From: Thalassotalea profundi
GTDB taxonomy: Bacteria > Pseudomonadota > Gammaproteobacteria > Enterobacterales > Alteromonadaceae
NCBI RefSeq assembly: GCF_014653195.1
Contig: NZ_BNAH01000006.1
Span: 1-64,000 of the forward strand
Length of the DNA: 64,000 nt
Reading direction: 5' to 3'
Under the pieces are notes generated by a model. It had not been told where the DNA came from and made no database searches. It saw nothing but the letters and a program-made list of their open reading frames with translations. Positions 25,294-34,413 of this stretch are shown here, in pieces. The stretch's first letter is position 1. Each line of letters starts with the position of its first letter. The translations under genes and the position numbers were made by a program.

Positions 25294-26655
25294 TTGTCAC
25301 ATTGTTTGCGTTACTACATTTTTGTTATTGTACTCATAACACACTCATTTAATATAAAAGCAGCATCAATAGATGAAATTTTATGGGAAAATGCACAAAA
25401 CACCTATCAGTCCACTAAAAAGAAGTTGCAAGATAATTATCAAATTAGCGATGTTTCTCAAATTCTCTCCTCGAAATGTAACATTGATTGGACAAACCGT
25501 TATGAAGTGGCTGCCTTAGAGGCTCAAGCATCAGCATTAGATAACACCTATGGCCTTGAATTTCGTGCAGGTTACACTTCTCAAAATATTGAACATAGTA
25601 TAAATGATGATGACGGTAGTACTTATATGGAACTGTCGTGGGACGTTTTACGAAATGGCTTACGTGAAAATCAATACAAGGCAACAGATTTAAAACGCCA
25701 AGCAGCCATTCAAACCTTGTCAGGGAAAGTAAAAAAACAAACATTAGATTACCAGTGCCGTCGCTATCGGATAGGCACTCATTTTGAAGGCATGGAAGCT
25801 TATCTCAACTTGTTAAAGTTAGAATTTATGGAAGCAATCTATCAAGTTGAAAATAAAGCTTATTTCTCTGGGGAAAGCTATTTAGATGAGTTACTAATTT
25901 CTGAAGAAGATATAATTCTGGCAAGACAAAATTTAGAACGGTTACATAATTCCCCATTCGAATATAAAAACCCAGACACTCTAGTCAATCCCCCTGTAAT
26001 TAATGTTGACCTTAATGCTTTAATGAAAGCGATTGAAGATAACAAAGAATATTTACAAATTAGACAGTTGAAAAGTTTACAATTACAAGATGAATCGCAA
26101 TATAACGAATCATTTCTTAATGGTTCTCGCTTCAGACTATTTGTCCGTAAAGAGTATGATATTGCCAGAACGGGTCAAGACGAACTAGTTGCTGGGATGC
26201 GCTTTCAGATTCCTATTGTATTTGGTCGTTCAGGTAATCAAACGGAATCAAAATTAAACCAACTAGAAAATGACCTAAATCATGAATTGTGGGAAATCAA
26301 AGTTCGTACTCAAGCAGCTTATCAATCATTACAAGAACAACTAGAACGTACAACGAAACAACAATATCGCCTGATGCGCGCTAATGAAAAGATGCGTCGC
26401 ATTGAGAGTTATCTAGCAATGAAAAAACCATTAGATATTGCTGCGGTTAATGTTCGCCTTCGAAACTATATTGATTCAGCAATAGAATTGATACAAGCCA
26501 AAGAAGAATTATACCGTCGGGTTAATGAAATGTTTTTAGTTTCGCGAATTTCTTACAATCCTCGTTTTATCAAAATCAATACATTAAATGAAACAACCTA
26601 TCGCGCAAGGTCGGGTGAACGATCAGCCTATTTGTGGTCAGATGATTTTAATTAG
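25294..26655 (+). CDS. TolC-like outer-membrane/periplasmic protein of a polysaccharide locus
   Basis: A protein of about 453 residues with a signal peptide (residues 1-23). A long helical, coiled-coil-prone body follows, resembling the outer-membrane efflux (TolC) family: RAGYTSQNIEHS, YMELSWDVLRNGLRENQYKA, and near the end helices such as LRNYIDSAIELIQAKEELYRRVNEMF. The start is taken as TTG 25294 because AGGTGG lies 5 bp upstream; a GTG at 25285 overlaps that site. The C-terminus (RSAYLWSDDFN) looks like the first strand of the barrel encoded by the next frame, so gene and neighbour may once have been one. Inferred role: outer-membrane exit for a surface polymer. Confidence 0.65.
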   Translation: MSHCLRYYIFVIVLITHSFNIKAASIDEILWENAQNTYQSTKKKLQDNYQISDVSQILSSKCNIDWTNRYEVAALEAQASALDNTYGLEFRAGYTSQNIEHSINDDDGSTYMELSWDVLRNGLRENQYKATDLKRQAAIQTLSGKVKKQTLDYQCRRYRIGTHFEGMEAYLNLLKLEFMEAIYQVENKAYFSGESYLDELLISEEDIILARQNLERLHNSPFEYKNPDTLVNPPVINVDLNALMKAIEDNKEYLQIRQLKSLQLQDESQYNESFLNGSRFRLFVRKEYDIARTGQDELVAGMRFQIPIVFGRSGNQTESKLNQLENDLNHELWEIKVRTQAAYQSLQEQLERTTKQQYRLMRANEKMRRIESYLAMKKPLDIAAVNVRLRNYIDSAIELIQAKEELYRRVNEMFLVSRISYNPRFIKINTLNETTYRARSGERSAYLWSDDFN

Positions 26656-26678
26656 CCACTAAAGACATTAATCATGTC

Positions 26679-27257
26679 ATGCTTAGTGCAAGTAGCAAAG
26701 TTAAACAAGCTAAGCGTTTTCAATTTTTAAAAGATGCTAAAAAACAAAATTTAGTGGTGAGTCACCTACTAGGAGAAGCTGATTGGGCGTTAACTGAAAA
26801 CCATGATAAAGCGCTTGCAGCCATTGAGTTGCAAAGCCAATATGGTAATAGTATTCACCTTGATATTGAGCCACATACCCTTAGCTCTTTTCAACGTGAT
26901 AAAACTAAAATTCTTGCTCAATATATTCGCCTATTAGAAAAAGTACGTGAGAGACACCCAATGCTAAACTTAAGTGTTGCTATTCCTCATCATTGGCCAG
27001 AAAAAACCTATAAATCATTAGCTGATTACGTTGATCAAGTTTATTTTATGGCTTATGGAAATAATAAATTAGACATTATCGCTGAGCGCACTAAAAATCT
27101 GTTAAATTCAATTGCTATAGATAAGCTAGTGCTTGTTTTTAGACAACAAGAATTTGCTAACGAAATAGCATTAGAACAGATCATAAATGACGTAATGCAG
27201 TCTACGGGAGTATTCCAATTTGCCGTCCATAAATTGGATATTTACACACAGGAGTAA
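26679..27257 (+). CDS. Glycoside-hydrolase-like TIM-barrel fragment
   Basis: A 192-residue (alpha/beta)-barrel-like protein. HLDIEPH is a typical barrel strand with an acidic residue, followed by LNLSVAIPHHWPEK and DQVYFMAYGNN, a pattern seen in GH18-like and related barrels. At 192 residues it is too short for a full barrel, and the ATG at 26679 has no ribosome site. The reading frame upstream of the ATG (LATKDINHV) continues the barrel pattern and would join to the SAYLWSDDFN end of the preceding frame by a one-base shift. A split gene or sequencing frameshift is therefore likely. It overlaps the HlyD gene start. Confidence 0.55.
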   Translation: MLSASSKVKQAKRFQFLKDAKKQNLVVSHLLGEADWALTENHDKALAAIELQSQYGNSIHLDIEPHTLSSFQRDKTKILAQYIRLLEKVRERHPMLNLSVAIPHHWPEKTYKSLADYVDQVYFMAYGNNKLDIIAERTKNLLNSIAIDKLVLVFRQQEFANEIALEQIINDVMQSTGVFQFAVHKLDIYTQE

Positions 27258-27259
27258 TG

Positions 27260-28258
27260 ATGAAATTACATAATCGCAAAGGTTTTATCAATTCAGCTCC
27301 TGAAGGGGAAGCGAAAACGACAAATAAGCCTCGTTTTACCCAATGGATCTACTTTATATTTCTTGCCTTCATGATCGGCTATATTATCTATTTAATAGCT
27401 AAACCTTACTTTATCATTACCACAAATGGGATTGTTGATGTTGAAAACAAGTATGTATATGCAGACAGAGCAGGCCTTGTTAAAACAATTAATACAACAC
27501 CCGAACAGATAATCCAGCAAGGGTCATTGCTCGTTACTTTATCGCCAGAAAAGCAATGTCTTAATACACCTGATACACGCTTAGAGAAACTAGCATATGA
27601 TATTGAAGTCGCCAAAGCTAAACGACTTGCTTTAACTAAAGAAAAAGAGTATTTGCACTCAACAATAACACCTTCAGAAACACTTCAAAGAGCCTTAGAA
27701 ATAAATAGTTCATTATTCGTCCAAGAAAATGCACAAAAGCTTAATAAAGAGAAGCAAGAGAAGCTACTTGAATATGAAATTGAAACCAATAGTACGCAAA
27801 TTAGTGCTATGAATGCTCGATTAGCAAAACTAACAAAAGAGAATAATGAAACCAAACCCAACGCCGAATGTTTAGATAAGTCTATCTATGCACCTAGTAA
27901 CGGACAGGTATCAAAAATACATGTAGATAACGCCACTTACGTTAAAAGAGGAGATATTTTAATGAGTTACCGTGAATTAGAGCCTGTAGTTAAAGTGGTG
28001 ATGTTGGCTGATAATGAACTTTACCAAGATCTAATCAAACAACCGGCTTTAACGGTAACTTTTCCTGATCAAACAGAAAGCTTAGCAAAAATTCAACATG
28101 TTGAATCTACGGCAAGCAATACCTCTCTATCAGTTAATGAAATTTTATCTAATGAGACAGTTTCCTTACGCGTAATTTTAGTTCCTGCAGATAACCATAG
28201 CCAAGCGCTTTGGAAAAAGTATGAAAGAATGTCTGTATCAATACGAGGCGTCCGATGA
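27260..28258 (+). CDS. HlyD-family membrane-fusion (adaptor) protein
   Basis: A 332-residue periplasmic adaptor anchored by one N-terminal membrane helix (about residues 30-50). The biotinyl-lipoyl-like halves are GLVKTINTTPEQIIQQGSLLVTLSP and APSNGQVSKIHVDNATYVKRGDILMSY. A helical hairpin lies between (about 110-195) and a beta-barrel domain follows. The start is placed at the second ATG (27260) because AGGAG sits 5 bp before it; the ATG at 27257 is too close. It overlaps the TackOD1 gene by 4 bp. It probably links the inner-membrane glycosyltransferase to the TolC-like protein, as in Alg44-type systems (inferred). Confidence 0.82.
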   Translation: MKLHNRKGFINSAPEGEAKTTNKPRFTQWIYFIFLAFMIGYIIYLIAKPYFIITTNGIVDVENKYVYADRAGLVKTINTTPEQIIQQGSLLVTLSPEKQCLNTPDTRLEKLAYDIEVAKAKRLALTKEKEYLHSTITPSETLQRALEINSSLFVQENAQKLNKEKQEKLLEYEIETNSTQISAMNARLAKLTKENNETKPNAECLDKSIYAPSNGQVSKIHVDNATYVKRGDILMSYRELEPVVKVVMLADNELYQDLIKQPALTVTFPDQTESLAKIQHVESTASNTSLSVNEILSNETVSLRVILVPADNHSQALWKKYERMSVSIRGVR

Positions 28259-29667
28259 ATAAACAACCGGTACAATTAATTTTTGCAGACACTAATCATC
28301 ATTACTTATCGAGTAAAACTAATTGGCATGACCTTTTAGCATTAGATTGGGAGCAAGTCTCTTACATTGCCATAGATGCATCAGATATTGATGATGCCTA
28401 TGAAGCATTATTAAGAATTCGCCAACTTGGCTCAGCAAACATATATTTAAGACCATTAATATTTATAAGCCGCGAATCAAAAGAGCTTTCATGGAAGTGG
28501 AAAGCTGCAGATGGTGTTATTAATTTTAAAAATGAAGCACAAATAGATTGGTCTTTTTGGGCTGAACAAGTTGAAAGTTATAACCGTTGGATAAAAAAAT
28601 TAACTGACGAAGATGAATCTGTTGATGGCCACTTAACGGTTAAAATCCTGCGAATGTTAGTCAGCCGTAATTTAATTGCAGAGCCTTTAGCTACAACAGA
28701 CATGGTGAGTGGTTTTATTTACCCCAAATTACAGCCCTTTTTTACGCTGAAAGATATGGGGGTGGTTCAAATGTTAGCGTATTTAGAAAAGCAGCAACTA
28801 TTAATACCTAGTTTTATTGATAAAGCACACTTTTGTAACCATTGTGATAGCGCTTTTTTAAATTTCAAAGAAACTTGCCCGCAATGCCATTCTCATGACT
28901 TAGAAACTTTAGAGCTAATTCACCACTTTAAATGTGCCCACACAGCAGACATCACTCAGTTTAAACAAAACGATGGTAGCTTAGTTTGCCCTAAATGTGA
29001 TCAAACTTTAACACATATAGGAGTTGATTATGATAAACCTTCAACGGTAAATAAATGTCGCACTTGTTCATATGTAGGACAAGATAGTGAAGTTGTCGCT
29101 CAATGCTATCAATGCGGTAAAAAAACTAATTCTGAGCATTTAGAAGTGCGGCGCATCAACCGTTACAATATTTCTTCTATTGGCATAAACGCCGCATATT
29201 ATGGATTAGATACTTATTTCACTAATATACTAGAAACCGAACTACAACTGCTTTCTTTACGAGAATTTGAACTTTTTACCAATATTGAAGCAGCCCGAAT
29301 TGAGCGTTACAAAAAATCAGAAAGCTCTCTGGCAATTGTACAGTTAATTGAATTAGAAAAGGTTTACTTAGCGTTGGGCAGCAAAGCCAAACAAGTCTTT
29401 TCTGAGTTAGCAAGTATCTTTAAAGCTGTATTTAGAGAGTCTGATGTGATTACTGCATACAATGAAAGTATTTTTGCTGTACTGATGACAGAAACCAGTA
29501 AAGATAGTGCAGATATAGCATTGAATCGTTTATCTGAATCAGTTAAACAGCTATTTAGTCAAAACTTTGATTCCTTACAAGAAGTGTCAACCAAATCAAT
29601 ACTCGTTAATGCAGAATTAGATATAAAAAGAGTTTTGGATAACTTTTTAAACGCGCAGGAAAATTAA
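28255..29667 (+). CDS. TackOD1 zinc-ribbon protein with degenerate GGDEF domain
   Basis: A 470-residue cytoplasmic protein. The N-terminus (about 1-115) has a receiver-like alternation. A helical stretch follows, then the TackOD1 metal-binding module with Cys pairs at 194/197, 208/211, 245/248, 268/271 and 284/287 plus Cys227. The C-terminal part (about 310-465) follows the GGDEF fold (FELFTNIEAARIERYKKSESSLAIVQLIELEKV), but the signature site is YNESIFAVLM, so it cannot be an active diguanylate cyclase. It sits between the HlyD and GT2 genes with overlapping starts. A regulatory or scaffolding role for polymer synthesis is inferred. Confidence 0.8.
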   Translation: MNKQPVQLIFADTNHHYLSSKTNWHDLLALDWEQVSYIAIDASDIDDAYEALLRIRQLGSANIYLRPLIFISRESKELSWKWKAADGVINFKNEAQIDWSFWAEQVESYNRWIKKLTDEDESVDGHLTVKILRMLVSRNLIAEPLATTDMVSGFIYPKLQPFFTLKDMGVVQMLAYLEKQQLLIPSFIDKAHFCNHCDSAFLNFKETCPQCHSHDLETLELIHHFKCAHTADITQFKQNDGSLVCPKCDQTLTHIGVDYDKPSTVNKCRTCSYVGQDSEVVAQCYQCGKKTNSEHLEVRRINRYNISSIGINAAYYGLDTYFTNILETELQLLSLREFELFTNIEAARIERYKKSESSLAIVQLIELEKVYLALGSKAKQVFSELASIFKAVFRESDVITAYNESIFAVLMTETSKDSADIALNRLSESVKQLFSQNFDSLQEVSTKSILVNAELDIKRVLDNFLNAQEN

Positions 29668-29668
29668 C

Positions 29669-30973
29669 TTGATTGAGCAAGCATTTAGCTTTTTAGCCAA
29701 TTTAACTACCGCTGAATTGTTTGGGTATTTTTGGCCATTTTTTATTCTAGACATGACTCGTTATGTAATTATTGAGGGATTAGTTTTACTTCATTATTTA
29801 CCTAAACGTAAACGCATGGTGTCTGAATATCAACAAGCAAAGCAGGCTTTATTTACTCAACGACCTTTGGTATCGATACTTGTGCCAGGTAAGAATGAGG
29901 GGCAACATTTACCTAAATTAGTCGAGACTCTTAACAGACAAACCTATTCAAATATTGAACTCATAGTGGTTGACGATGGTTCAGATGATAATACTCCTAT
30001 TATTTGCCAAGAGTTGAATAAGCGTGGACTTATTAATGTTTTTATTCGTAATGAAGTGCGTGGGGGTAAAGCATCTGCAGCCAACACCGCACTAAATTTT
30101 GCGAAAGGAAAATATATTGTTCATATAGATGCTGATTCTCATATGGACAACAATGCGATTGAGACTATCTTAATCCCCTTTTTTATGAATAATGAGGTTG
30201 GTTGTGTTGGTGGGGATGTGCGAGTTGCTAACTATGACACTAGCTTGATCACGCAAGTACAAGGTGTTGAGTATACAAAAAGCTTAATGCTTGGACGAAC
30301 CGTTGCTTCGCAACTAGGTATTTTAAGGATAGTATCAGGAGCTTATGGAGCATTTCGTAAAGACGTACTAGAACAAATAAAAGGTTGGGATGTTGGACCT
30401 GGATTAGATGGAGATATTACTTTAAAAGTGCGTAAACTGGGGTATCAGGTCGTACACGAGCCTGCTAGTGTATGTTATACCAATGTCCCCATAACTATAA
30501 GAAAATTGGCGAAACAACGTTATCGTTGGGACAAATCAATGATTCGTTTTCGCTTACGTAAACATATAGATATTTTAAAACCTTCGGCTGAATTTAGGTG
30601 GAGTAATTTTATTACTGTAGTTGATAATTTAGCCTTTAATTTATTTTTAGATATTAAGTGGTTTATTTATTTCTTTCTCATTATACAACTTAGCTCTGAT
30701 TACATCGTTTACATTTTAATAATCAATTACAGTCTATACGTGCTTGCAAACCTTGCCCAATGGATTTTTTCAATAATTTTACAAAAACAATTAAGGCAAT
30801 CACCCTATTACTTATCTTTATTGTTTGTCCCGCTAATGCCATTATATACCGGTATATTTTTAAGGTTTGTCCGAACATTCTCTTATATTATGGAGCTTGT
30901 TCATAAACGCTCTTACGATGATAAATGGAACCCTTGGAAAGTATCGAAAGTTGCAAAAGAAAATAAATTATAG
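29669..30973 (+). CDS. Membrane-bound family 2 glycosyltransferase
   Basis: A 434-residue processive GT2 enzyme of the cellulose/PNAG-synthase type. One N-terminal membrane helix (about 18-40) precedes the GT-A domain, which has VVDDGSDDNT, the DxD in HIDADSHMD, the catalytic GLDGDITLKVRK and the product-binding QRYRW. Three or more C-terminal helices follow (about 310-410). No PilZ domain is present, so any cyclic-di-GMP control would have to come from the TackOD1/GGDEF-like partner. TTG start one base after the preceding stop, with AGGAAA 7 bp before it. Confidence 0.88.
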   Translation: MIEQAFSFLANLTTAELFGYFWPFFILDMTRYVIIEGLVLLHYLPKRKRMVSEYQQAKQALFTQRPLVSILVPGKNEGQHLPKLVETLNRQTYSNIELIVVDDGSDDNTPIICQELNKRGLINVFIRNEVRGGKASAANTALNFAKGKYIVHIDADSHMDNNAIETILIPFFMNNEVGCVGGDVRVANYDTSLITQVQGVEYTKSLMLGRTVASQLGILRIVSGAYGAFRKDVLEQIKGWDVGPGLDGDITLKVRKLGYQVVHEPASVCYTNVPITIRKLAKQRYRWDKSMIRFRLRKHIDILKPSAEFRWSNFITVVDNLAFNLFLDIKWFIYFFLIIQLSSDYIVYILIINYSLYVLANLAQWIFSIILQKQLRQSPYYLSLLFVPLMPLYTGIFLRFVRTFSYIMELVHKRSYDDKWNPWKVSKVAKENKL

Positions 30974-31039
30974 TACAATTTTCAACCGTATAGTTGTATC
31001 GACACTTTGTCATATACTTAATTTGTGAGTCGAATTTAC

Positions 31040-31750
31040 ATGAAAAAATACTTATATTTCATAATTTTATGCTTCATATCATTAGAGTCAATGGCTACTC
31101 TTATTCCTCTGAATACATCAAATTGGTCAAATGAACTTGGGCCTTCAAATTCTCGTGATACTGGAAAATGGATTGGTGTTCACAACCAAACACCAGAGAA
31201 AAAAGGGAATTCTTCAGGTGCTTTAGTTAGTGATTTTCAATTATTAGGTGATTTTACTTTTAGTGGTTTAGTCACACCGACAAGTATGGATTATGACGAT
31301 AACGATATTATTGGCATTGTCTTTGGTTGGGAAAATGAGTTAAACCACTATCGCTTAGGTTGGACACAAACACAGGCAATCGGTGTTGATGACCGTTCAT
31401 ATACAGATATAACTGGTCGCACTGGCTTGTTTTTAATTCAAGAAGTCAATGGTCATTCTAGCACTTTATTTAATATTAATGATCTGTTCTGGACTGATGA
31501 TACAACCTATGAATTTAACATTTCTAGAGAAGATAACTTACTATCGATAGACTTTGGCGGAACAGCATTTGAAGTTGAAAGTTCACAGTTTATTAATGGA
31601 AAGGTTGGTATTTATACTGAAAGTCAAACAGCAACCTTTGCGCAATTACAGGTTAACGGTAACGTTATTCAGGTACCAGAACCAATGACTATTGCCATTT
31701 TTAGTGTTGCTATGCTGGGATTAGTAACTCGTAAGTTCAGTAGAAGTTAA
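31040..31750 (+). CDS. PEP-CTERM sorted exported protein
   Basis: A 236-residue exported protein: signal peptide (1-18), a LamG/concanavalin-like beta-rich central domain (DFTFSGLVTP, GIVFGWENELNHYRLGW, VGIYTESQTATFAQLQVNG). The C-terminal PEP-CTERM signal is VPEP followed by a hydrophobic helix and the basic end RKFSRS. An exosortase elsewhere in the genome should process it; none is in the window. I chose the ATG at 31040 for its signal peptide; a GTG at 31025 adds five residues. It is 66 bp downstream of the GT2 gene and may be cotranscribed or have its own promoter. Confidence 0.88.
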   Translation: MKKYLYFIILCFISLESMATLIPLNTSNWSNELGPSNSRDTGKWIGVHNQTPEKKGNSSGALVSDFQLLGDFTFSGLVTPTSMDYDDNDIIGIVFGWENELNHYRLGWTQTQAIGVDDRSYTDITGRTGLFLIQEVNGHSSTLFNINDLFWTDDTTYEFNISREDNLLSIDFGGTAFEVESSQFINGKVGIYTESQTATFAQLQVNGNVIQVPEPMTIAIFSVAMLGLVTRKFSRS

Positions 31751-31774
31751 TTCGAATACAACTTTTAACCGATT

Positions 31775-31804
31775 AAAAAGTACTAAATATCTTTAGTACT
31801 TTTT
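31775..31804. terminator. Bidirectional terminator inside the hemerythrin 3' end
   Basis: AAAAAGTACTAAA (31775-31787) and TTTAGTACTTTTT (31792-31804) form a perfect 13-bp stem with a 4-base loop. The plus strand continues with T's. It terminates the PEP-CTERM gene and, being palindromic, also the convergent hemerythrin gene. The right arm and stop codon of the hemerythrin gene lie within it. Confidence 0.8.
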
Positions 31805-32181
31805 TTACTCATCAATTTCATATCTTCACATTGAATATGAGCGATAAACCAATCTAAAAGAGAATCTAGTACGTCTTGAGATATGTGTTCCAATGCTTCA
31901 TCTTTATAAAGATATAATTGTTCGATAAAGTGTTTATGTTGTAGTTGATGTAGAAGAATATCCTTTTCATTTAAATGCTTAAAGTAAGGCTCTTCATTAG
32001 CAAAGTGATACTTAGTATAGCTAATGAGTTTATCAAATTGTTTCTCTAATAAAATCAATGACTTGTTTTCTTTTATATTTATAGATAATTCATTAATGCA
32101 CTCTATTATTATCTTATGCTGATTATCTATACTTTCTATACCGACACTTAAGGTCGCATCATCCCATTTAATTAAAGGCAT
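31783..32181 (-). CDS. Bacteriohemerythrin
   Basis: A 132-residue four-helix-bundle oxygen-binding protein. Di-iron ligands fit the family order: His22 in DNQHK, His and Glu in YHFANEE, the HQLQHKHF pair, and HIQCED providing the last His and Asp. There is no signal peptide, so it is cytoplasmic. It may buffer or deliver O2, or sense it. It stands alone: the PEP-CTERM gene is convergent and DUF1285 is divergent, with about 175 bp between. Confidence 0.92.
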   Translation of the reverse strand: MPLIKWDDATLSVGIESIDNQHKIIIECINELSINIKENKSLILLEKQFDKLISYTKYHFANEEPYFKHLNEKDILLHQLQHKHFIEQLYLYKDEALEHISQDVLDSLLDWFIAHIQCEDMKLMSKKSTKDI

Positions 32182-32356
32182 CTATATCCAACTTCCACTG
32201 AATTTACGAAATAATCAAACACTAGACTAAGCATAATTGATCTTACCTTTAACGCAAAAAAATTACCTTAAAAGATAAGCGGTAATATATGGGTTAAAAG
32301 ATCTGAATAATTTGCTATTATAATTACCCTACTACTATGTTCTCTGTGGTGATGTT

Positions 32357-32887
32357 ATGTCGCTAGATAAACTCTCTGATCAGCTAAGCTCAAACACAAA
32401 ACTACCGCCAGTGGAATTATGGGACCCGCCATATTGCGGTGAAATAAATTTAGTGATTAAAGCTGATGGCAACTGGTTCTATAATGGCACTATATTTAAA
32501 CGAATGGCTTTAGTAAAACTATTTGCATCAGTTTTAAAACGCGAAGGTGAGGACTATTTCTTAGTAACCCCTGTTGAGAAAGTAAAAATTATCGTTGAAG
32601 ACGCACCTTTTTTATTAACCCAGTGGCAATGGACAAATAATAACCACATCACTATAAGCGCTAGTACAAACTTAGATGATTATTTTGAAATTAATAGTGA
32701 ACATCCAGTGGTTATCAATGAAAGTGGCGAGTTATATGTGACTGTACGACGTAATTTATTGGCCAAAGTTCATCGTAATGTTTATTATCAATGGGCAAAT
32801 ATAGCGCAGGAGTCTTCTACCAATGACGGCACCGAACTTGTGTTAACAAGCTCGGGGTATACCTTTAGTTTAGGTAAAATTGATTAA
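32357..32887 (+). CDS. DUF1285 family protein
   Basis: A 176-residue cytoplasmic protein of the DUF1285 family, a two-subdomain beta-rich fold of unknown function seen in many proteobacteria. Family segments: PPVELWDPPYCGEINLVIKADGNWFYNGT near the N-terminus and VVINESGELYVTVRRNLLAKVHRNVYYQW near the C-terminus. No catalytic set is evident. It is convergent with hemN, 15 bp apart. Confidence 0.9.
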   Translation: MSLDKLSDQLSSNTKLPPVELWDPPYCGEINLVIKADGNWFYNGTIFKRMALVKLFASVLKREGEDYFLVTPVEKVKIIVEDAPFLLTQWQWTNNNHITISASTNLDDYFEINSEHPVVINESGELYVTVRRNLLAKVHRNVYYQWANIAQESSTNDGTELVLTSSGYTFSLGKID

Positions 32888-32902
32888 TAACGTCTTTTGC
32901 AC

Positions 32903-34276
32903 TTATATGACACGAGAAAAACGTTGTTGATTAACATGTTGTTTCATATAGGCATCGAAGCTCATACAGATATTTCTGATCAGCAAACGCGCTTTCTGAT
33001 TAACCACGATATAGTTTTCACTATTTTCAACTAACTCATCATTAATAAAAGTATTCAACAAGGGTAAATCTTCAGCAAAGTATTGATTAAAATCGATACC
33101 ATGTTTTTCATTTATATTTTGTTTATCGAGGTAATAATTACACATTAATTCTCGAATAACATCTCCTCGAATAATATCGTCTTTACTTAATGTTAGACCT
33201 TTATCTAACGCATGTCCTTGCGCGTCAATAGCTTGGTAATAGGGTATTAGATCTTTGATATTTTGTGAGTAACTATTTCCAATAGCACTTATTGAAGAAA
33301 CACCTAAACCAAGCAAATCGCAATTACCTCTGGTGGTATAGCCTTGAAAATTACGATGCAAATGTCCTTCTTTTTGGGCGATTGCCAACTCATCAGTAGG
33401 TTTTGCAAAATGGTCCATTCCAATAAATTCATAACCATAATCACATAATTTTTCAATTGCTAATTTCATTAGAGCAAATTTTTCATTGGCACTAGGAAGC
33501 CACTCATCACGCAGCTTTCGTTGTGCGGCAAAACGACTAGGAATATGGGCATAGCTAAACAAAGAAATACGATCAACGTCCATTTCATAGGCTTTATCTA
33601 TAGTTCTGGTAAACGTATCGAGGGTTTGGTGTGGTAAACCATAAATTAAATCGACATTTATAGACTTAAATCCTACTTTTTTAGCATGGGTGATAAAGTC
33701 ACTAATAAACTCAGTTGATTGTAAGCGGTTTATTGCCTTTTGTACTTTTTCATCAATATCTTGTACACCAATACTTAAGCGGTTGAAACCAAGTTGATAT
33801 AAATGCTCAGCTAAGTTCATTTCTATTTCACGAGGATCAATTTCAATGCTCATTTCAAGTTCATTAGCAAAATTGAATTCTTGTTTAAGTAAGGATACTA
33901 GCTTGGTAATTTGAGCATGGGTTAAAAAGCTTGGTGTACCACCGCCCCAATGTAATTGTTTAACGGTATAGTCTTGAAATAGTGGCGCACGCGAGGCTAT
34001 TTCTTTTGCTAATATTGCTAAATAATCATCGGCTTTACTACGATGACGAGTAATAATTTTATTACAACCGCAGTAATAACAGAGGCTATGACAAAATGGA
34101 ATATGTACATACAACGACAACTCCCTGTTGTTTGAATGTTCAATAGCCGTAACAAGATCGTTATGGGTAAAGTTATCACTAAATTCCAACGCCGTAGGAT
34201 ATGACGTATATCGAGGACCACTAGTATTGTATTTATTTAATAAACCTTTATCGAAAAATTGATCTGCTTTCATCAC
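32903..34276 (-). CDS. hemN: Oxygen-independent coproporphyrinogen III oxidase
   Basis: A 457-residue radical-SAM enzyme that converts coproporphyrinogen III to protoporphyrinogen IX without O2. The cluster motif is CHSLCYYCGC, with GGGTPS and the N-terminal NKYNTSGPRYTSYPTALEF typical of bacterial HemN. Length is normal. A degenerate FNR-like site was noted upstream but is too weak to rely on. The hem theme recurs at the window's other end (hemCDXY). Confidence 0.95.
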   Translation of the reverse strand: MMKADQFFDKGLLNKYNTSGPRYTSYPTALEFSDNFTHNDLVTAIEHSNNRELSLYVHIPFCHSLCYYCGCNKIITRHRSKADDYLAILAKEIASRAPLFQDYTVKQLHWGGGTPSFLTHAQITKLVSLLKQEFNFANELEMSIEIDPREIEMNLAEHLYQLGFNRLSIGVQDIDEKVQKAINRLQSTEFISDFITHAKKVGFKSINVDLIYGLPHQTLDTFTRTIDKAYEMDVDRISLFSYAHIPSRFAAQRKLRDEWLPSANEKFALMKLAIEKLCDYGYEFIGMDHFAKPTDELAIAQKEGHLHRNFQGYTTRGNCDLLGLGVSSISAIGNSYSQNIKDLIPYYQAIDAQGHALDKGLTLSKDDIIRGDVIRELMCNYYLDKQNINEKHGIDFNQYFAEDLPLLNTFINDELVENSENYIVVNQKARLLIRNICMSFDAYMKQHVNQQRFSRVI

Positions 34277-34357
34277 TATTCCTACTCTTCAAACTTAAGG
34301 CATTTTAATGCAACGCATTTTAAAAATAGTTGATCGGGCGCAAGATTAAGGCAATAA

Positions 34358-34384
34358 AAAACCAGCGACTAAGCCGCTGGTTTT
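34358..34384 (-). terminator. Terminator of the acylase gene
   Basis: AAAACCAGCG (34358-34367) and CGCTGGTTTT (34375-34384) form a 10-bp stem with a 7-base loop. On the minus strand it is followed by a T-run. It lies just past the penicillin-acylase-type stop codon. Confidence 0.85.
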
Positions 34385-34413
34385 CAGTGACGTATATTAT
34401 TACACGTATGTTA

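Noticed and set aside
26644..26660. Programmed -1 frameshift joining the TolC-like and barrel frames
   Set aside because: The -1 frame has stops at 26643 and 26649, so a slip would have to occur at the AAT codon just before the stop, and no X-XXY-YYZ slippery heptamer with a pseudoknot is visible. A plain mutation or error is simpler.
34330..34343. FNR-type site upstream of hemN (TTGAT followed by CGCAA)
   Set aside because: Only one half-site fits TTGAT-N4-ATCAA; the other matches 3 of 5 bases. Too weak to list.
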